Assembly (NCBI GenBank): GCA_900129675.1
Contig: FSRD01000004.1
Span: 106,749-170,748 of the forward strand
DNA: 64,000 bases
Source of the DNA: Bradyrhizobium erythrophlei
GTDB lineage: Bacteria > Pseudomonadota > Alphaproteobacteria > Rhizobiales > Xanthobacteraceae
Direction of reading: 5' to 3'
Positions 28,081-36,578 of the stretch are shown here, piece after piece. Every line of letters begins with the position of its first letter. The stretch's first letter is position 1. Position numbers and translations under genes: made by a program. The notes below the pieces were generated by a model that made no database searches, was not told where the DNA came from, and was given only the letters and a program-made list of their open reading frames with translations.

Positions 28081-28470
28081 TCAATTGAGCCAAATGACTG
28101 CGGCGGCGAGATGGACTGCGGCGAGAAAGTTTCTGGCGGTCTTATCGTAGCGGGTGGCTATGGCTCGGTACTGTTTGAGCTTGCAATAGAGGTTTTCCAT
28201 GAGGTGGCGCGCTTTGTACAGTTCCTTGTCGTAGGCGCGTTGGAGCTTTCGATTGCTCTTGGGCGGGATCACCGGCGTTTTTCCTGCCGCAAGCAGAGGC
28301 TCGATGACACGTAGATCGGCATCGAAGGCCTTGTCCGCCAACAAGGTATCGGCCTGCATCTGAGGCAGCAGCGCGTCAGCGCCTTCCAAATCGTGGGCTT
28401 GCCCTGCGGTCAGCAGGAACGCCAACGGATTGCCAAGTGCATCGACCATGGCATGGATTTTGGTGCTCAA
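28081..28470 (-). CDS. IS5-family transposase, OrfB
   Basis: 129 residues: STKIHAMVDALGNPLAFLLT, LLADKAFDADLRVIE (second Asp) and LYKARHLMENLYCKLKQYRA with the Glu. It is made as the C-terminal part of an OrfAB fusion by programmed frameshifting, as in other IS427-type elements. Confidence 0.92.
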   Translation of the reverse strand: MSTKIHAMVDALGNPLAFLLTAGQAHDLEGADALLPQMQADTLLADKAFDADLRVIEPLLAAGKTPVIPPKSNRKLQRAYDKELYKARHLMENLYCKLKQYRAIATRYDKTARNFLAAVHLAAAVIWLN

Positions 28471-28838
28471 CCCGCCTTTGCTGCGCCCGATCGCCTGGTC
28501 TTCGCCGTCTTTTTTTGGGCGCCGGCACTGTGCTGGTGCGCGCGTACGATAGTGCTGTCGATCATGGCGTATTCATTGTCCGCGTCGGCAGCCAGCATCT
28601 CGAACATCTTCTTCCATACCCCGCTCTTCGCCCAGCGCGAAAATCGGGTATGAATCTTGATCGGGTCGCCAAAACGTTCCGGCAGATCCCGCCAGGGCAT
28701 GCCGGCGCGATAACGATAGAGAACTGCTTCTACAAACAGCCGATTATCCTTGGCCGTAGCGCCGACGTGACCCTCACGTCCCGGCAAAATATTCTTGATC
28801 CTGTCCCATTGATCGTCGCGAAGGGCGTAACGGCGCAT
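28467..28838 (-). CDS. IS5-family transposase, OrfA
   Basis: 123 residues: RRYALRDDQWDRIKNILPGR, FVEAVLYRYRAGMPWRDLPE and FSRWAKSGVWKKMFEMLAAD, with the first catalytic Asp in YAMIDSTIVRAHQHSAG. The C-terminus runs over an A7 run (AAAAAAAG, minus strand near 28511), a slippery site that lets ribosomes shift into OrfB to give a full DDE transposase. Confidence 0.92.
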   Translation of the reverse strand: MRRYALRDDQWDRIKNILPGREGHVGATAKDNRLFVEAVLYRYRAGMPWRDLPERFGDPIKIHTRFSRWAKSGVWKKMFEMLAADADNEYAMIDSTIVRAHQHSAGAQKKTAKTRRSGAAKAG

Positions 28839-28920
28839 TCAGTCAACTCCGAATCAAGTTGACCTCCCATGAATCACTTGGGGAACCTCTTGGGAATCCG
28901 CTAATTGAGGACAGGCTCTA

Positions 28921-29279
28921 GCTTAGCGAAAGATTCTTTGTCGCCTTTTGGCCCAAATGCGAAGTGCGGACCGGCTCTGAGATGGTCCGGTTATCGGGGT
29001 AGACTGGAAGTGCTTGGCGCAAGGTCGAAATGACGCAATTGACCTCGTTGCGGACTTCACAAAATTGAATCCTCGTAGAAAAATGTCGCTGCCCTTCGTC
29101 TATGAAGGCAGCGCGGCCATTGCGGCATCTCCCGACAAGCTCACTGCGAGTTCCCGATTCAAAAACGCCGAAGGGCTCTGGCAGCAACCGCGGCGATTAA
29201 GCGCGACCAATTTGACCCAGCGTGCCCGAACCTCTATAGAGATTTAGAACCGTTCTAAATTACATTCGGAAAGCATGGC
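28921..29279. other. Intergenic region, no gene recognised
   Basis: Two opposing frames (about 77 and 89 codons) cross here but neither has a family signature, signal peptide or good ribosome site. It should hold the promoter of the gene at 29280. Confidence 0.45.
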
Positions 29280-30152
29280 GTGGCCCCGCCGATGAAGACA
29301 GGTCGCAATAGCCCATCACGGCGCATCGTTTTCTGCAGCGCTGCCCTGTGGCTCGCGGTGATAGGCCAGGCGAAGGCAACCGACGAAATCCAAGTCTATA
29401 ATGCCGGCATCGCCGAAGTCGGCCAGTTCACCATTCAGCAGCATCTCAATTACATCCCGCTCGGGGTAAAGGATCCACCGTTTCCCGGCGGACTAATCTC
29501 CCACAACAGCCTCAACGGCACACCGGAATTCGCCTATGGCCTGACCGACTGGTGGGAGGTCGGGCTCTATCTGCCATTCGCGGTGAGGGACGAAAAATTC
29601 TATTCCAACGCATTCAAGCTCAGAACGTTGTTCGTTTCGCCGCACGCCGAGCAGCGCGATTTCTTCTATGGCGTCAATTTCGAATTCTCAAACCAGACGC
29701 CGCCCTTTGCGCAGACGCGCTTTGCCATGGAAATCCGGCCCATCATCGGCGTGCGCAATTTCGAGTACGAACTCATCGTCAACCCGATCGTGGACATCGG
29801 CTTCGGACGGTTCGGCGAGACGCATTTCGCGCCGGCCGCGCGCGTCGCGCAAAAGCTCGGTCCCGATCTCGATGTGGGCTTCGAATATTATTCCGATTGG
29901 GGCAAGATCGGCGACTTCAAGGCGTTTGCCGCACAAGAGCAGACGCTGTTTGCCGTGACCGATTTCAAGCTCGGCGTGATAGATGTGAATTTCGGTGTCG
30001 GGTACGGACTGACGCCCGCCTCTGACCGCTGGGTCATCAAGACCATTTTGGGCTATGCGTTTCCGGTACCGGGCAGCAAGGCGGCGGGCGAAGATCGCGC
30101 TGCCGCAGGTCCTCTCAACCCGATGTCGCGTGCGACCCAGCGAACATGGTAG
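29280..30152 (+). CDS. Secreted, probably outer-membrane beta-barrel protein of unknown role
   Basis: 290 residues from GTG at 29280; an ATG at 29292 (MKTGRNSPSRR) may be the real start. A signal peptide (RRIVFCSAALWLAVIGQAKA) is followed by EIQVYNAGIAEVGQFTIQQH, FAYGLTDWWEVGLYLPFAV and many short alternating strands such as RFAMEIRPIIGVRNFEYELI. This pattern, ending WVIKTILGYAFPVP, fits a small outer-membrane barrel seen in rhizobia as a hypothetical or transporter protein. It stands alone between an IS5 element and an IS fragment, and is intact. Confidence 0.75.
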   Translation: MAPPMKTGRNSPSRRIVFCSAALWLAVIGQAKATDEIQVYNAGIAEVGQFTIQQHLNYIPLGVKDPPFPGGLISHNSLNGTPEFAYGLTDWWEVGLYLPFAVRDEKFYSNAFKLRTLFVSPHAEQRDFFYGVNFEFSNQTPPFAQTRFAMEIRPIIGVRNFEYELIVNPIVDIGFGRFGETHFAPAARVAQKLGPDLDVGFEYYSDWGKIGDFKAFAAQEQTLFAVTDFKLGVIDVNFGVGYGLTPASDRWVIKTILGYAFPVPGSKAAGEDRAAAGPLNPMSRATQRTW

Positions 30153-30494
30153 CACTCTTGGACGCCGTCGATACTCCTCCGGGCAAATGAAGTCATCGAG
30201 TAGAATTGCATTCGCGACGTTTGGAATGTCGGCTTATGGCACGAAGCTGCCAATCCGGGATGTCTGCTGTCCCGTCGCGACCGGGGGTAAACCGGACATG
30301 GAGCAGGCACCCCAATTCGGTCGAGTTTGACCCAAGCCGGCATCTCATGAAGACACTTTTGCCCGTGCGCCCGGCGCGGACAGGCGCGGTCGCGATGCGC
30401 GCCTGTGTCCCAATTCCCACACTTGCGGCTAAAAGAGTGTCTGTTTGTCGCTTTTCGAACAGACAGGTCAAATCCGGTCCGTTTCAACCTCCTG
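30153..30494. other. Intergenic region, no gene recognised
   Basis: Short frames only. It contains rhizobial intergenic-repeat-like sequence (around 30233-30330, GGCACGAAGCTGCCAATCCG) and no clear regulatory site. Confidence 0.45.
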
Positions 30495-31332
30495 TGTGTA
30501 CCGAAAACCCTATCCGGGTTTATCGAATGATAGAATCGGCTAAGTTGGCGCGATGATCGCGCGGATCTGCTTCGTTCTGGCCGTGCTGGCCTCGCCATTC
30601 AAGTCGAACATCCGGCTTGAGGCGGAGAATGCAGTGCTTCGACATCAGCTGATCGTCTTGCGACGCAAGCTGAAAGGCCGGGCTCGCCTCACAAACAACG
30701 ACCGCTGGTTCTTCGTTCAGCTCTATCGCTGGTTCCCGTCGATCCTTCCGGTTCTCATGATTATTCGACCCGAAACGCTGGTGGGTTGGCATCGGGCCGG
30801 CTTTCGCCGCTATTGGCGTTGGAAATCGTGTCGACGGGGAGGGCGACCGCAGATCGAGACAGAATTGCGCGCGCTGATCCGGCAGATGAGCACAGAGAAT
30901 TTGCTTTGGGGTGCGCCGCGCATCCACGGCGAACTGCTCAAGCTCGGGTTTAGCGTCGCTCAATCAAGTGTCGCCAAGTATATGGTCAAGCGACGCGGGC
31001 CTCCAAGTCAGGAATGGCGGACCTTTCTGCGAAACCACGCGCCGGACATCGCCGCCATGGATTTGTTCGTAGTACCGACCATTGGCTTTAAGCTGCTGTA
31101 TGGCTTCGTCATCATCCGGCTTGATCGCAGAGATCTCGTCTGGATCGGCGTCACAACCAACCCGGCGGCGGAGTGGGTTGCACGTCAGATCACCGAGGCT
31201 TTTCCTTGGGATGGCGCTCCGCGCTATATGATCCGAGATCGAGATCGAATCTACGGCACTGTCGTCACGCGCCGACTGCATGCCATGGGTATCCGAGACA
31301 AGCCAATTGCACCGGCCTCGCCTTGGCAGAAC
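30495..31332 (+). pseudogene. Integrase-core IS, copy 2, 5' part (transposase truncated before its catalytic Glu)
   Basis: Starts with the same left end TGTGTACCGAAAACC. The transposase frame starts at 30553 and is intact to ASPWQN (31332), with both catalytic Asp blocks (IAAMDLFVV, IRDRDRIYG). It then runs into the recombinase module as ACAAYCTS and stops at 31359. The missing 19 codons (57 nt in copy 3) contain the catalytic Glu. The sequence after the gap resumes at 34736. Nearly identical to copy 3 at 42809. Confidence 0.85.
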
Positions 31333-31353
31333 GCTTGCGCTGCATATTGCACC

Positions 31354-33435
31354 TCATGAGCTGATTGAGTTGCGACCCATGGCGGAAGCCATTGAGTTTG
31401 CGCGAGTTTTGCGCTGATAATGGTATTTTATCGGTGTATTTGGGCCGGGCTGCTCGAACAAGGTTTCTCCTCTGTCGTTGTAGCGGTGCGATCTTAGCAG
31501 ACCGGCACGTCGCCAAGTTTTAGCCGTTGCCGCGGAGATACCCAGACGCTTTGCGATTTCAGCTAAAGTGAGCATGCCGCGTGCCCGGAGCCTGGAGTAA
31601 CGAGCCTCCAGATCGTAGTTGGATCTGATTCGAGCGACCATTGTACGGTTGAAGCGCTTCCCCTCACCGGAGATCATACCCTTGCTATTGAGGAGATCTG
31701 CAATCTCGCCTTCGGTGTGGTCGTCAAGAAGCCGATTAATCTCTGTAACAACAGTTTCCGGCGTTTGTCGCAACATCCAAGATGACTTTGGCAGCGGCAG
31801 CGTCAGCGTGTGGGTTGCACCTCCTTTAAAGCGTAGCTGAGCGCGGACCTCATTACTTTTAAGCAGGGTCACATCGGCGATCAGAAGTCGTGCCATCCGT
31901 TTACGCTCCCGTTGTGGCGTGTGCGAGTCGTTCCACAATCGAGGAAAGTCTGTTGCCAGAGCTATAATAGCGGCTCGCTGCTCGTCGGTAAGTCCTGCAC
32001 GATCGCTCTGTCGCTGCTTCTCATAGCGCTCTTTGGCATCAGCGAGCGCACGCAAAGCCTGGTTCCACTCCGCCTCGAGCGTATCGGCGACTAACCTGTT
32101 GCCAGGATCAACGTGCATGAAGCGTCGACGCGCCTGATCCGATTGATAACGGGCTCGCTCAACTTCGTGTGAGCGCAGTCGCTCGGTCTCGTCGCAGCGA
32201 CTTTCGAGCTCGGTTTGCACAGCGAGGGCCACCTCAAGCGTCAGCGGCGTGACTGTATCAACGAGCAGCTTGCCGATGGCATCATCAAGGGCGCTCCCGG
32301 GAATCTGCTGGCACACGGGTTTGCCGCGTTGGATGCGGCGAGCCTGGCACAAGTAATCGGGCACTGTGCGTAGACTGCGCTGATGATACCGTACGGTCAT
32401 TCGCTCTCCACACTGTGCACAGACCGCCAGACCTTGCAGCAAGGCAGGACCTTCGCGCGGCGGGCCTTTCTCTCGTTCCGTGCCCAGAGCCTGAGCGTTA
32501 TCACGCAAACGTTGGACATTCTGCTCGAACCGATCCCAGGTTATATAGCCCTCATGCGCGTCTCGAATCAGCGCAGTCCACTCCTCGGGCGCGACTTTGA
32601 CGAGGGTTTGATGGCCGTCGGGATGGAGGCGTGTATGCGTGCGACCAAAGCAGAAGGCACCGGCATAGCGCGGATGATGCAAGATCCAAAGGACACGGGA
32701 ATGCTGGAGCTCATTCCACATGACGTCGCCTTTGTTCGGTCCATGTGCGACGCGCCGCGGGAACTTCAACCCTTGCTCTCGAAACTCTTTTACGGTTGCA
32801 ACCGCGGAGCCGGTCCGACGGAAGGCGCTAAACAACTGATGAACGCTTGTCTGGATACTGGTGTCGGGGTCCAAGCGCACGTGCCCGTCGGCATCGTAGA
32901 CAAAGCCAATCGGCAGCCGCATCTCCAGTTCCCCTCGGCGTGCCTTGTTGATGATACCGCCACGAAGCCGCGCGCGTATCACGTGTAGTTCCGCCTCACT
33001 CATCGTACCCTTCAGACCTAACAGCAAGCGATCGTTGAAGTGAGCAGGATCGTATAGTCCGTCATCGTCAAGGACGAGGGTGTCGGTCAATGCGCAAATC
33101 TCGAGCAGTCGATGCCAGTCGCTCGAGTTGCGCGCCAATCGTGATACTTCCAGGCCCATGACGATACCGACACGCCCCAAACTTACCTCGGTGACCAAAC
33201 GCTGGAAACCTTCGCGATCCGCGGAGGACTTACCGGATAGGCCCTGGTCCGAGTCAATGATGATCACTTGATCGACGTGCCAGCCGAGTGAGATGGCGCG
33301 CTGACGCAAATCATACTGACGTTTGGTGCTCTCGCTGTTCTCAAACACCTGACGTAGCGAAGATTGACGCACGTAGAGAAAGGCACTCCTCTTAAGGTGT
33401 CGCGCCTGGACTTTGGACTGGGTATCGGAACTCAT
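31354..33435 (-). CDS. Large serine recombinase
   Basis: 693 residues from ATG at 33435 with GGAGGG just upstream. Catalytic resolvase domain: AFLYVRQSSLRQVFE (nucleophile Ser in RQSS, the YVRQSS pattern of large serine recombinases), QGLSGKSSADREGFQRLV, VSRLARNSSDWHRLLEI and TMSEAELHVIRARLRGG. A recombinase domain follows, with a zinc ribbon (LAVCAQCGERMTVRY and later CQARRIQRGKPVC), a coiled-coil segment (about 430-510) and, unusually, a C-terminal MerR/HTH-like part LTLAEIAKRLGISAATAKTW. It should cut and rejoin DNA at specific sites. It is the last gene of the module operon, 1 bp after the small gene. Confidence 0.93.
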   Translation of the reverse strand: MSSDTQSKVQARHLKRSAFLYVRQSSLRQVFENSESTKRQYDLRQRAISLGWHVDQVIIIDSDQGLSGKSSADREGFQRLVTEVSLGRVGIVMGLEVSRLARNSSDWHRLLEICALTDTLVLDDDGLYDPAHFNDRLLLGLKGTMSEAELHVIRARLRGGIINKARRGELEMRLPIGFVYDADGHVRLDPDTSIQTSVHQLFSAFRRTGSAVATVKEFREQGLKFPRRVAHGPNKGDVMWNELQHSRVLWILHHPRYAGAFCFGRTHTRLHPDGHQTLVKVAPEEWTALIRDAHEGYITWDRFEQNVQRLRDNAQALGTEREKGPPREGPALLQGLAVCAQCGERMTVRYHQRSLRTVPDYLCQARRIQRGKPVCQQIPGSALDDAIGKLLVDTVTPLTLEVALAVQTELESRCDETERLRSHEVERARYQSDQARRRFMHVDPGNRLVADTLEAEWNQALRALADAKERYEKQRQSDRAGLTDEQRAAIIALATDFPRLWNDSHTPQRERKRMARLLIADVTLLKSNEVRAQLRFKGGATHTLTLPLPKSSWMLRQTPETVVTEINRLLDDHTEGEIADLLNSKGMISGEGKRFNRTMVARIRSNYDLEARYSRLRARGMLTLAEIAKRLGISAATAKTWRRAGLLRSHRYNDRGETLFEQPGPNTPIKYHYQRKTRANSMASAMGRNSISS

Positions 33436-33436
33436 G

Positions 33437-33724
33437 TCACACCCTCCCATGCTGTTGCAAAGCCATGGCGGCGACGATATCGACGAGGCTCCGCTCAATG
33501 CTCTCGAGCACGCACATCGCTGAAGAAACCGGCGGTGTGATATCCTCGCGTACCGGGAGCTCTTGTCCGACGTCTTTGATCCACGCTGCCATCCCTCTTC
33601 GCATGAGCAACGCTAAACTGTGCAGCGTATGGCGGCGATCTGCGGAGGCGACAACGTCGTGTCGCAAAACCTCGTAGCGCGCCGCCAACGCATGACCATC
33701 GAGATTGCCGGCGGCGGGGTTCAC
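33437..33724 (-). CDS. Small hypothetical protein of the recombinase module
   Basis: 95 residues, predicted all-helical (HALAARYEVLRHDVVASADR, ALLMRRGMAAWIKDVGQELP, SAMCVLESIERSLVDIVAAM). Its ATG overlaps the stop of the HTH gene by 4 bp and its stop lies 1 bp before the recombinase start, so all three are translated as a block. No known domain; the tight coupling suggests an accessory factor for the recombinase, which is inference. Confidence 0.75.
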   Translation of the reverse strand: MNPAAGNLDGHALAARYEVLRHDVVASADRRHTLHSLALLMRRGMAAWIKDVGQELPVREDITPPVSSAMCVLESIERSLVDIVAAMALQQHGRV

Positions 33725-34212
33725 TGCGCTTTTTTTTTCAAACGCGCCAACGCTCGCTTGACGGTGCGCTGGTGCACGACCAAGTCAAAGCGTTCGGCGA
33801 TGCGTTCAACCAGGCGCTGGGCGGTCAACTCCTCGCCGGGGACGACCGTCTCCTCGATGAAGCGCGCCACCTCAGGGGTGATCTTGTGGGGTCGGCGCGG
33901 TCCCCGTTTGCCCGGTAGGAGTCCCACCAGACCGCTCCGATCGAAGTCGCTTCTCGCTTTGTAGAAAGTTGGACGTGACAATCCGAACATTGCGCTTGCC
34001 TTAGCGATGGATTGGCCCTCGGTCCGCACGCGGCGAAGCATCTCGTACTTGACCTGGATCAGGTCGCGAGGATCGAAGAAATCGCTATCGATAAAAGCGG
34101 GATCTCGTACGTCCTGCGCATGCGGATTGGCGGTGCCGCTCTCTTCGAGCGAGCGCTGCTTGGGATCGGTTTTGGGCGGGCGGCGAATCATTGTAACGAT
34201 AATTGTGTCCAT
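33721..34212 (-). CDS. Helix-turn-helix protein of the recombinase module
   Basis: 163 residues from ATG at 34212 (MDTIIVTMIRRPPKTD); a start at 34191 is also possible. DLIQVKYEMLRRVRTEGQSI and KASAMFGLSRPTFYKARSDF form a helix-turn-helix like the N-terminus of IS481-type transposases. A second part, LPGKRGPRRPHKITPEVARF and LVERIAERFDLVVHQRTVKR, forms a second winged HTH. There is no catalytic domain. It could regulate the module or direct the recombinase to its site. Its 5' end overlaps one of three ATGGACACAATT repeats, a candidate self-operator. Confidence 0.8.
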   Translation of the reverse strand: MDTIIVTMIRRPPKTDPKQRSLEESGTANPHAQDVRDPAFIDSDFFDPRDLIQVKYEMLRRVRTEGQSIAKASAMFGLSRPTFYKARSDFDRSGLVGLLPGKRGPRRPHKITPEVARFIEETVVPGEELTAQRLVERIAERFDLVVHQRTVKRALARLKKKAQ

Positions 34213-34415
34213 ATATCAACCAATGTCAAGCAGGTATCGTTAGCCCTAACCGACATCCGGTGCGAGCGACTGCGCGCTACAAAATCCTAATATAGCGCAT
34301 GTATTATGATCAGCACGCGAGCTTCCTCTGAACCATCTGGTCTGGAGGCGGACCCGCCGCGAGCGACTAATGGACATATTTTACTTAACACGATGGACAC
34401 AATTTAGTTTACACA
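34190..34415. repeat. Three related 23-bp ATGGACA repeats at the module promoter
   Basis: Direct repeats on the plus strand at 34370 (ATGGACATATTTTACTTAAC) and 34393 (ATGGACACAATTTAGTTTAC), spaced 23 bp. A third, inverted copy on the minus strand starts at 34212 (ATGGACACAATTATCGTTAC). The 12-base core ATGGACACAATT is identical in the last two. A TTGACA hexamer lies at 34229-34224 on the minus strand, so the inverted copy overlaps the probable promoter of the HTH gene. Confidence 0.7.
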
Positions 34416-34753
34416 GGTGAACGTCGTCGGTGCCGCGGTCTTGGTCGCTGCGCTGGCGTTTGCTGGGCAATGAGCGTCGCCAACCGCAACAGGTCTTCGA
34501 CGCGGAAGTGCGAACGACCGGCCGACGTCCGCACGAACGAATCCGGCGGTGCTATGCTCGTCCATGCCGTCGGCAGATATCGAAGCTCGCCCCCGTCATC
34601 ACGAAAGCAGACGCGGTCTTCTCCCCAAGCGAGGTACTGGTCTATGAGCCGGAGCTCACGACCGTAGAGGGGGTGAAAGACATGCGTAACCAGGAAGGTT
34701 TGCGTCCGATCAAGCGATACGAGTGCAGTTGACTGGTCCTGGACGAGGAACAT
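34409..34753 (-). CDS. DUF5372-like small protein, 5' end in IS sequence
   Basis: The body reads TFLVTHVFHPLYGRELRLID, WGEDRVCFRDDGGELRYLPT and SFVRTSAGRSHFRVEDLLRL, which I recognise as the DUF5372 type often found next to recombinase genes in Proteobacteria. No start codon lies within the module; the nearest ATG (34753) lies in the interrupted IS, giving a chimeric N-terminus FLVQDQS. Either the insertion created the start, or the true 5' end was lost. It is upstream of the HTH gene on the same strand, 196 bp apart. The function is unknown. Confidence 0.65.
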   Translation of the reverse strand: MFLVQDQSTALVSLDRTQTFLVTHVFHPLYGRELRLIDQYLAWGEDRVCFRDDGGELRYLPTAWTSIAPPDSFVRTSAGRSHFRVEDLLRLATLIAQQTPAQRPRPRHRRRSPV

Positions 34754-34920
34754 CTGCGTCGGATTCTGAAAAACTATGCGGACTATTACAATGGGGCCCG
34801 CACGCATCTATCCCTGGAGAAGGATGCAGCCGTCGATCGCGCCGGGCACATTCTTTGTCGCCCAATCCTGGGCGGGCTGCATCACCCAATATGCCCGAAT
34901 TTAATTTACGACAGGCACAG
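34736..34920 (+). pseudogene. 3' remnant of an integrase-core IS
   Basis: The first 57 bases match copy 3 (43706-43762) exactly by eye: VLDEEHLRRILKNYADYYN. It continues GARTHLSLEKDAAVDRAGHI and ILGGLHHPICPNL and ends AATTTACGACAGGCACAG at 34920. A similar tail with the same end is at 49725-49857. It is best read as the rest of IS copy 2 beyond the inserted module, though its right end differs from copy 1. Confidence 0.7.
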
Positions 34921-34936
34921 GCAGAGCGGAAAACAT

Positions 34937-35149
34937 ATGCTCGCATTGAGTTTTTCCGGTTTTGACCCGGATGTATGGTCCGGCCGCGCGTTGCAAGAAG
35001 ATTTCGTCGAATTGGCGGCGGCGGTCTTGCATCAATGTATCCGGCCTCTGATTGGAGCTAGTGGTGTGACAATGACGCTGATCGGCCTCGCCGGTTTTGG
35101 CTTTGTCGCCTATCGTCGGAGGTCAAAGCCAGCGTTGATGGCCGCTTGA
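34937..35149 (+). pseudogene. C-terminal scrap resembling a PEP-CTERM sorting tail
   Basis: 70 codons. The end GVTMTLIGLAGFGFVAYRRR, then SKPALMAA, looks like the membrane helix and basic end of a PEP-CTERM protein. The PEP motif is replaced (IGASGVTM instead of VPEPSTWAM), and the preceding 40 residues have no recognised domain. It lies directly behind the IS tail, so it is probably the leftover of an exported protein gene cut by the IS. Confidence 0.45.
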
Positions 35150-35150
35150 T

Positions 35151-35435
35151 TCATTGTTGCCGACTAATCCCGAGTTCTTTTTGAAGTTGAGGGGGAAGCC
35201 CAAGAGCGCCTTCGGACGGCTTCTGGCCGGTTCCCGTCGAATTGCGATTTACCGATGGGGTGATCGAAGCCGATCCTGCAGCGGTGTTGGCCGAAGTCGG
35301 CGAACTCGCTGTACCAATTGATCCGCCGCCATATCCACTGCGAATGCCGCCTTGGGTGTACGTGCCCTGAGCCCGTATGGACGAAGGCGTGCAGAGTAGA
35401 AAAATCGTCACCAAAAATATTAGTCGTTCTTTCAT
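35151..35435 (-). CDS. Small secreted protein of unknown function
   Basis: 94 residues from ATG at 35435 (a preceding ATG at 35438 is an alternative). Signal peptide MKERLIFLVTIFLLCTPSSI with cleavage after RAQ. The mature part is rich in Gly, Ser and Thr (GGIRSGYGGGSIGTASSPTS) and ends ALGLPPQLQKELGISRQQ. It resembles the small glycine-rich exported proteins frequent in Bradyrhizobium. No partner gene is nearby. Confidence 0.6.
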   Translation of the reverse strand: MKERLIFLVTIFLLCTPSSIRAQGTYTQGGIRSGYGGGSIGTASSPTSANTAAGSASITPSVNRNSTGTGQKPSEGALGLPPQLQKELGISRQQ

Positions 35436-35869
35436 CATCTGCTCTATTCCTGTTCGTCCCCAAAGGGATGATGTCAAAGCTTTGCGGCGAAGTTCGGACG
35501 AGGCACAATGGCCATCCGCAATACCCCGGCTGGCGGCCCGCCCACCCGTTGCTTCGGTCCGGGAGCTACCTCGCCGCCTTCGTCTGGATGGCCGCTCAGC
35601 AAGCCGCTCTGTGACACGTAGGGGCATCCCCATCCCTGCGGCGTGCCTGCCTAGTGCCGGTCCATCCAATCGGCATCATAAATCGTTACAAAAAAAGTTT
35701 CGGAACCGACTCGCGCCAAAAGGACAAGGCAGATCGAAGCACCCATAGGGGCCACTACATCCCTGCAGATCGACTGGGAATTTTACCGGATGGTCCCAGA
35801 GGACGCATTCCCGCGATTGGAGACTCCGAGTCTTAATTGTCAATTTTTCAAACTGAAAGGATATTACAC
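35436..35869. other. Intergenic region, no gene recognised
   Basis: Only frames without features. The end holds the ribosome site (GAAAGGA) of the terminase-like gene. Confidence 0.45.
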
Positions 35870-36208
35870 ATGCCTAGGCCAAGAGTGCCGAGAGCGAAGG
35901 CCGTTGCGACAGGGCGCGTGCTTCACGACCCCAAACGATTTGCAAACCGCAATGAACCCGAATCAACCGGACCACTAGGCCCGCCTCCGGCTTGGCTAAA
36001 AGAACCCGCAGCCGACGCTTGGGAAGCGTTTGACGACGAACTATCCTGGCTAAATCGTTCGCATCGATGCATCGTCGGGATCGCATCCATCGCGCGCGCT
36101 CAACTTGCGACTGGTTGCGCCGACACCCGAATGTTGACGCTGCTTCGCCAAATGCCTGGGCCAGCTTGGGGCCACGCCTTCGGACTCGTCGAAGGTAAAC
36201 GTACCTGA
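35870..36208 (+). CDS. P27-like phage terminase small subunit
   Basis: 112 residues from ATG at 35870 with GAAAGGA upstream. It has the family look: PRPRVPRAKAVATGRVLHDP, then GPLGPPPAWLKEPAADAWEA, FDDELSWLNRSHRCIVGIAS and LLRQMPGPAWGHAFGLVEG near the C-terminus. In phages it binds packaging sites and hands DNA to the large terminase. No large terminase, portal or capsid gene follows, so this is an orphan or a scrap of a prophage. The acidic protein at 36974 may come from the same phage. Confidence 0.6.
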   Translation: MPRPRVPRAKAVATGRVLHDPKRFANRNEPESTGPLGPPPAWLKEPAADAWEAFDDELSWLNRSHRCIVGIASIARAQLATGCADTRMLTLLRQMPGPAWGHAFGLVEGKRT

Positions 36209-36304
36209 TGGCGAAAAGGACGATTCCGACCCTAGCGAAAAGTATTTCGCCTAGCGCGACCGGGTTGCGTTGCGGTTGGGTCAGTTAGGCTGACATGCCG
36301 ACGC

Positions 36305-36499
36305 CTAGCGCACAGGCAATGCCTCGCCCGGCGCTCGATCGAGCGGCGGATGCGGTCTCGCCAGACCAGTCGTGCCGGGCGGGGCATCGTTGCTGACTAC
36401 GCGCATATTGACATGTTCAAGCGTGGTAACCGAAGCAACCACTACCGCGACGGCGAGAGCAACAGCAAATAGGATCAATGCAGTTCGGTGGCTGTCCAT
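36305..36499 (-). CDS. Small single-span membrane protein
   Basis: 64 residues from ATG at 36499, preceded by GGAGGGC. One membrane helix (TALILFAVALAVAVVVASVT) near the N-terminus, then a short polar, proline-rich tail ending GEALPVR. No family is recognised. Confidence 0.55.
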   Translation of the reverse strand: MDSHRTALILFAVALAVAVVVASVTTLEHVNMRVVSNDAPPGTTGLARPHPPLDRAPGEALPVR

Positions 36500-36578
36500 G
36501 GACAAGCCCTCCTACGGGTATAGCATCAACGCTCCGCGCAGTTGAGGGGTTCCCGCCCTCGTCCATTTGCAAGGCAGA

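Larger units (their letters stand above)
28071..28918 (-). mobile_element. IS5-family (IS427-type) insertion sequence
   Basis: Perfect inverted ends GAGCCTGTCCTCAATT (left) and AATTGAGGACAGGCTC (right) flanked by TA on both sides. Two overlapping genes on the minus strand. It appears complete and is 848 bp long. Confidence 0.9.
31333..34735 (-). mobile_element. Serine-recombinase module inserted into a transposase gene
   Basis: Defined by comparing the interrupted IS (copy 2) with copy 3: IS sequence stops at 31332 and resumes at 34736, with 57 nt of the IS missing. The 3,403-bp insert carries, in order of transcription (minus strand), a DUF5372-like gene, an HTH protein, a small protein and a large serine recombinase. 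Near the HTH promoter lie three related ATGGACA-type 23-bp repeats. No terminal inverted repeat or target duplication was seen. Confidence 0.65.

Noticed and set aside
29014..29247. 77-codon plus-strand frame
   Set aside because: No ribosome site, signal or family; overlaps a similar minus-strand frame.
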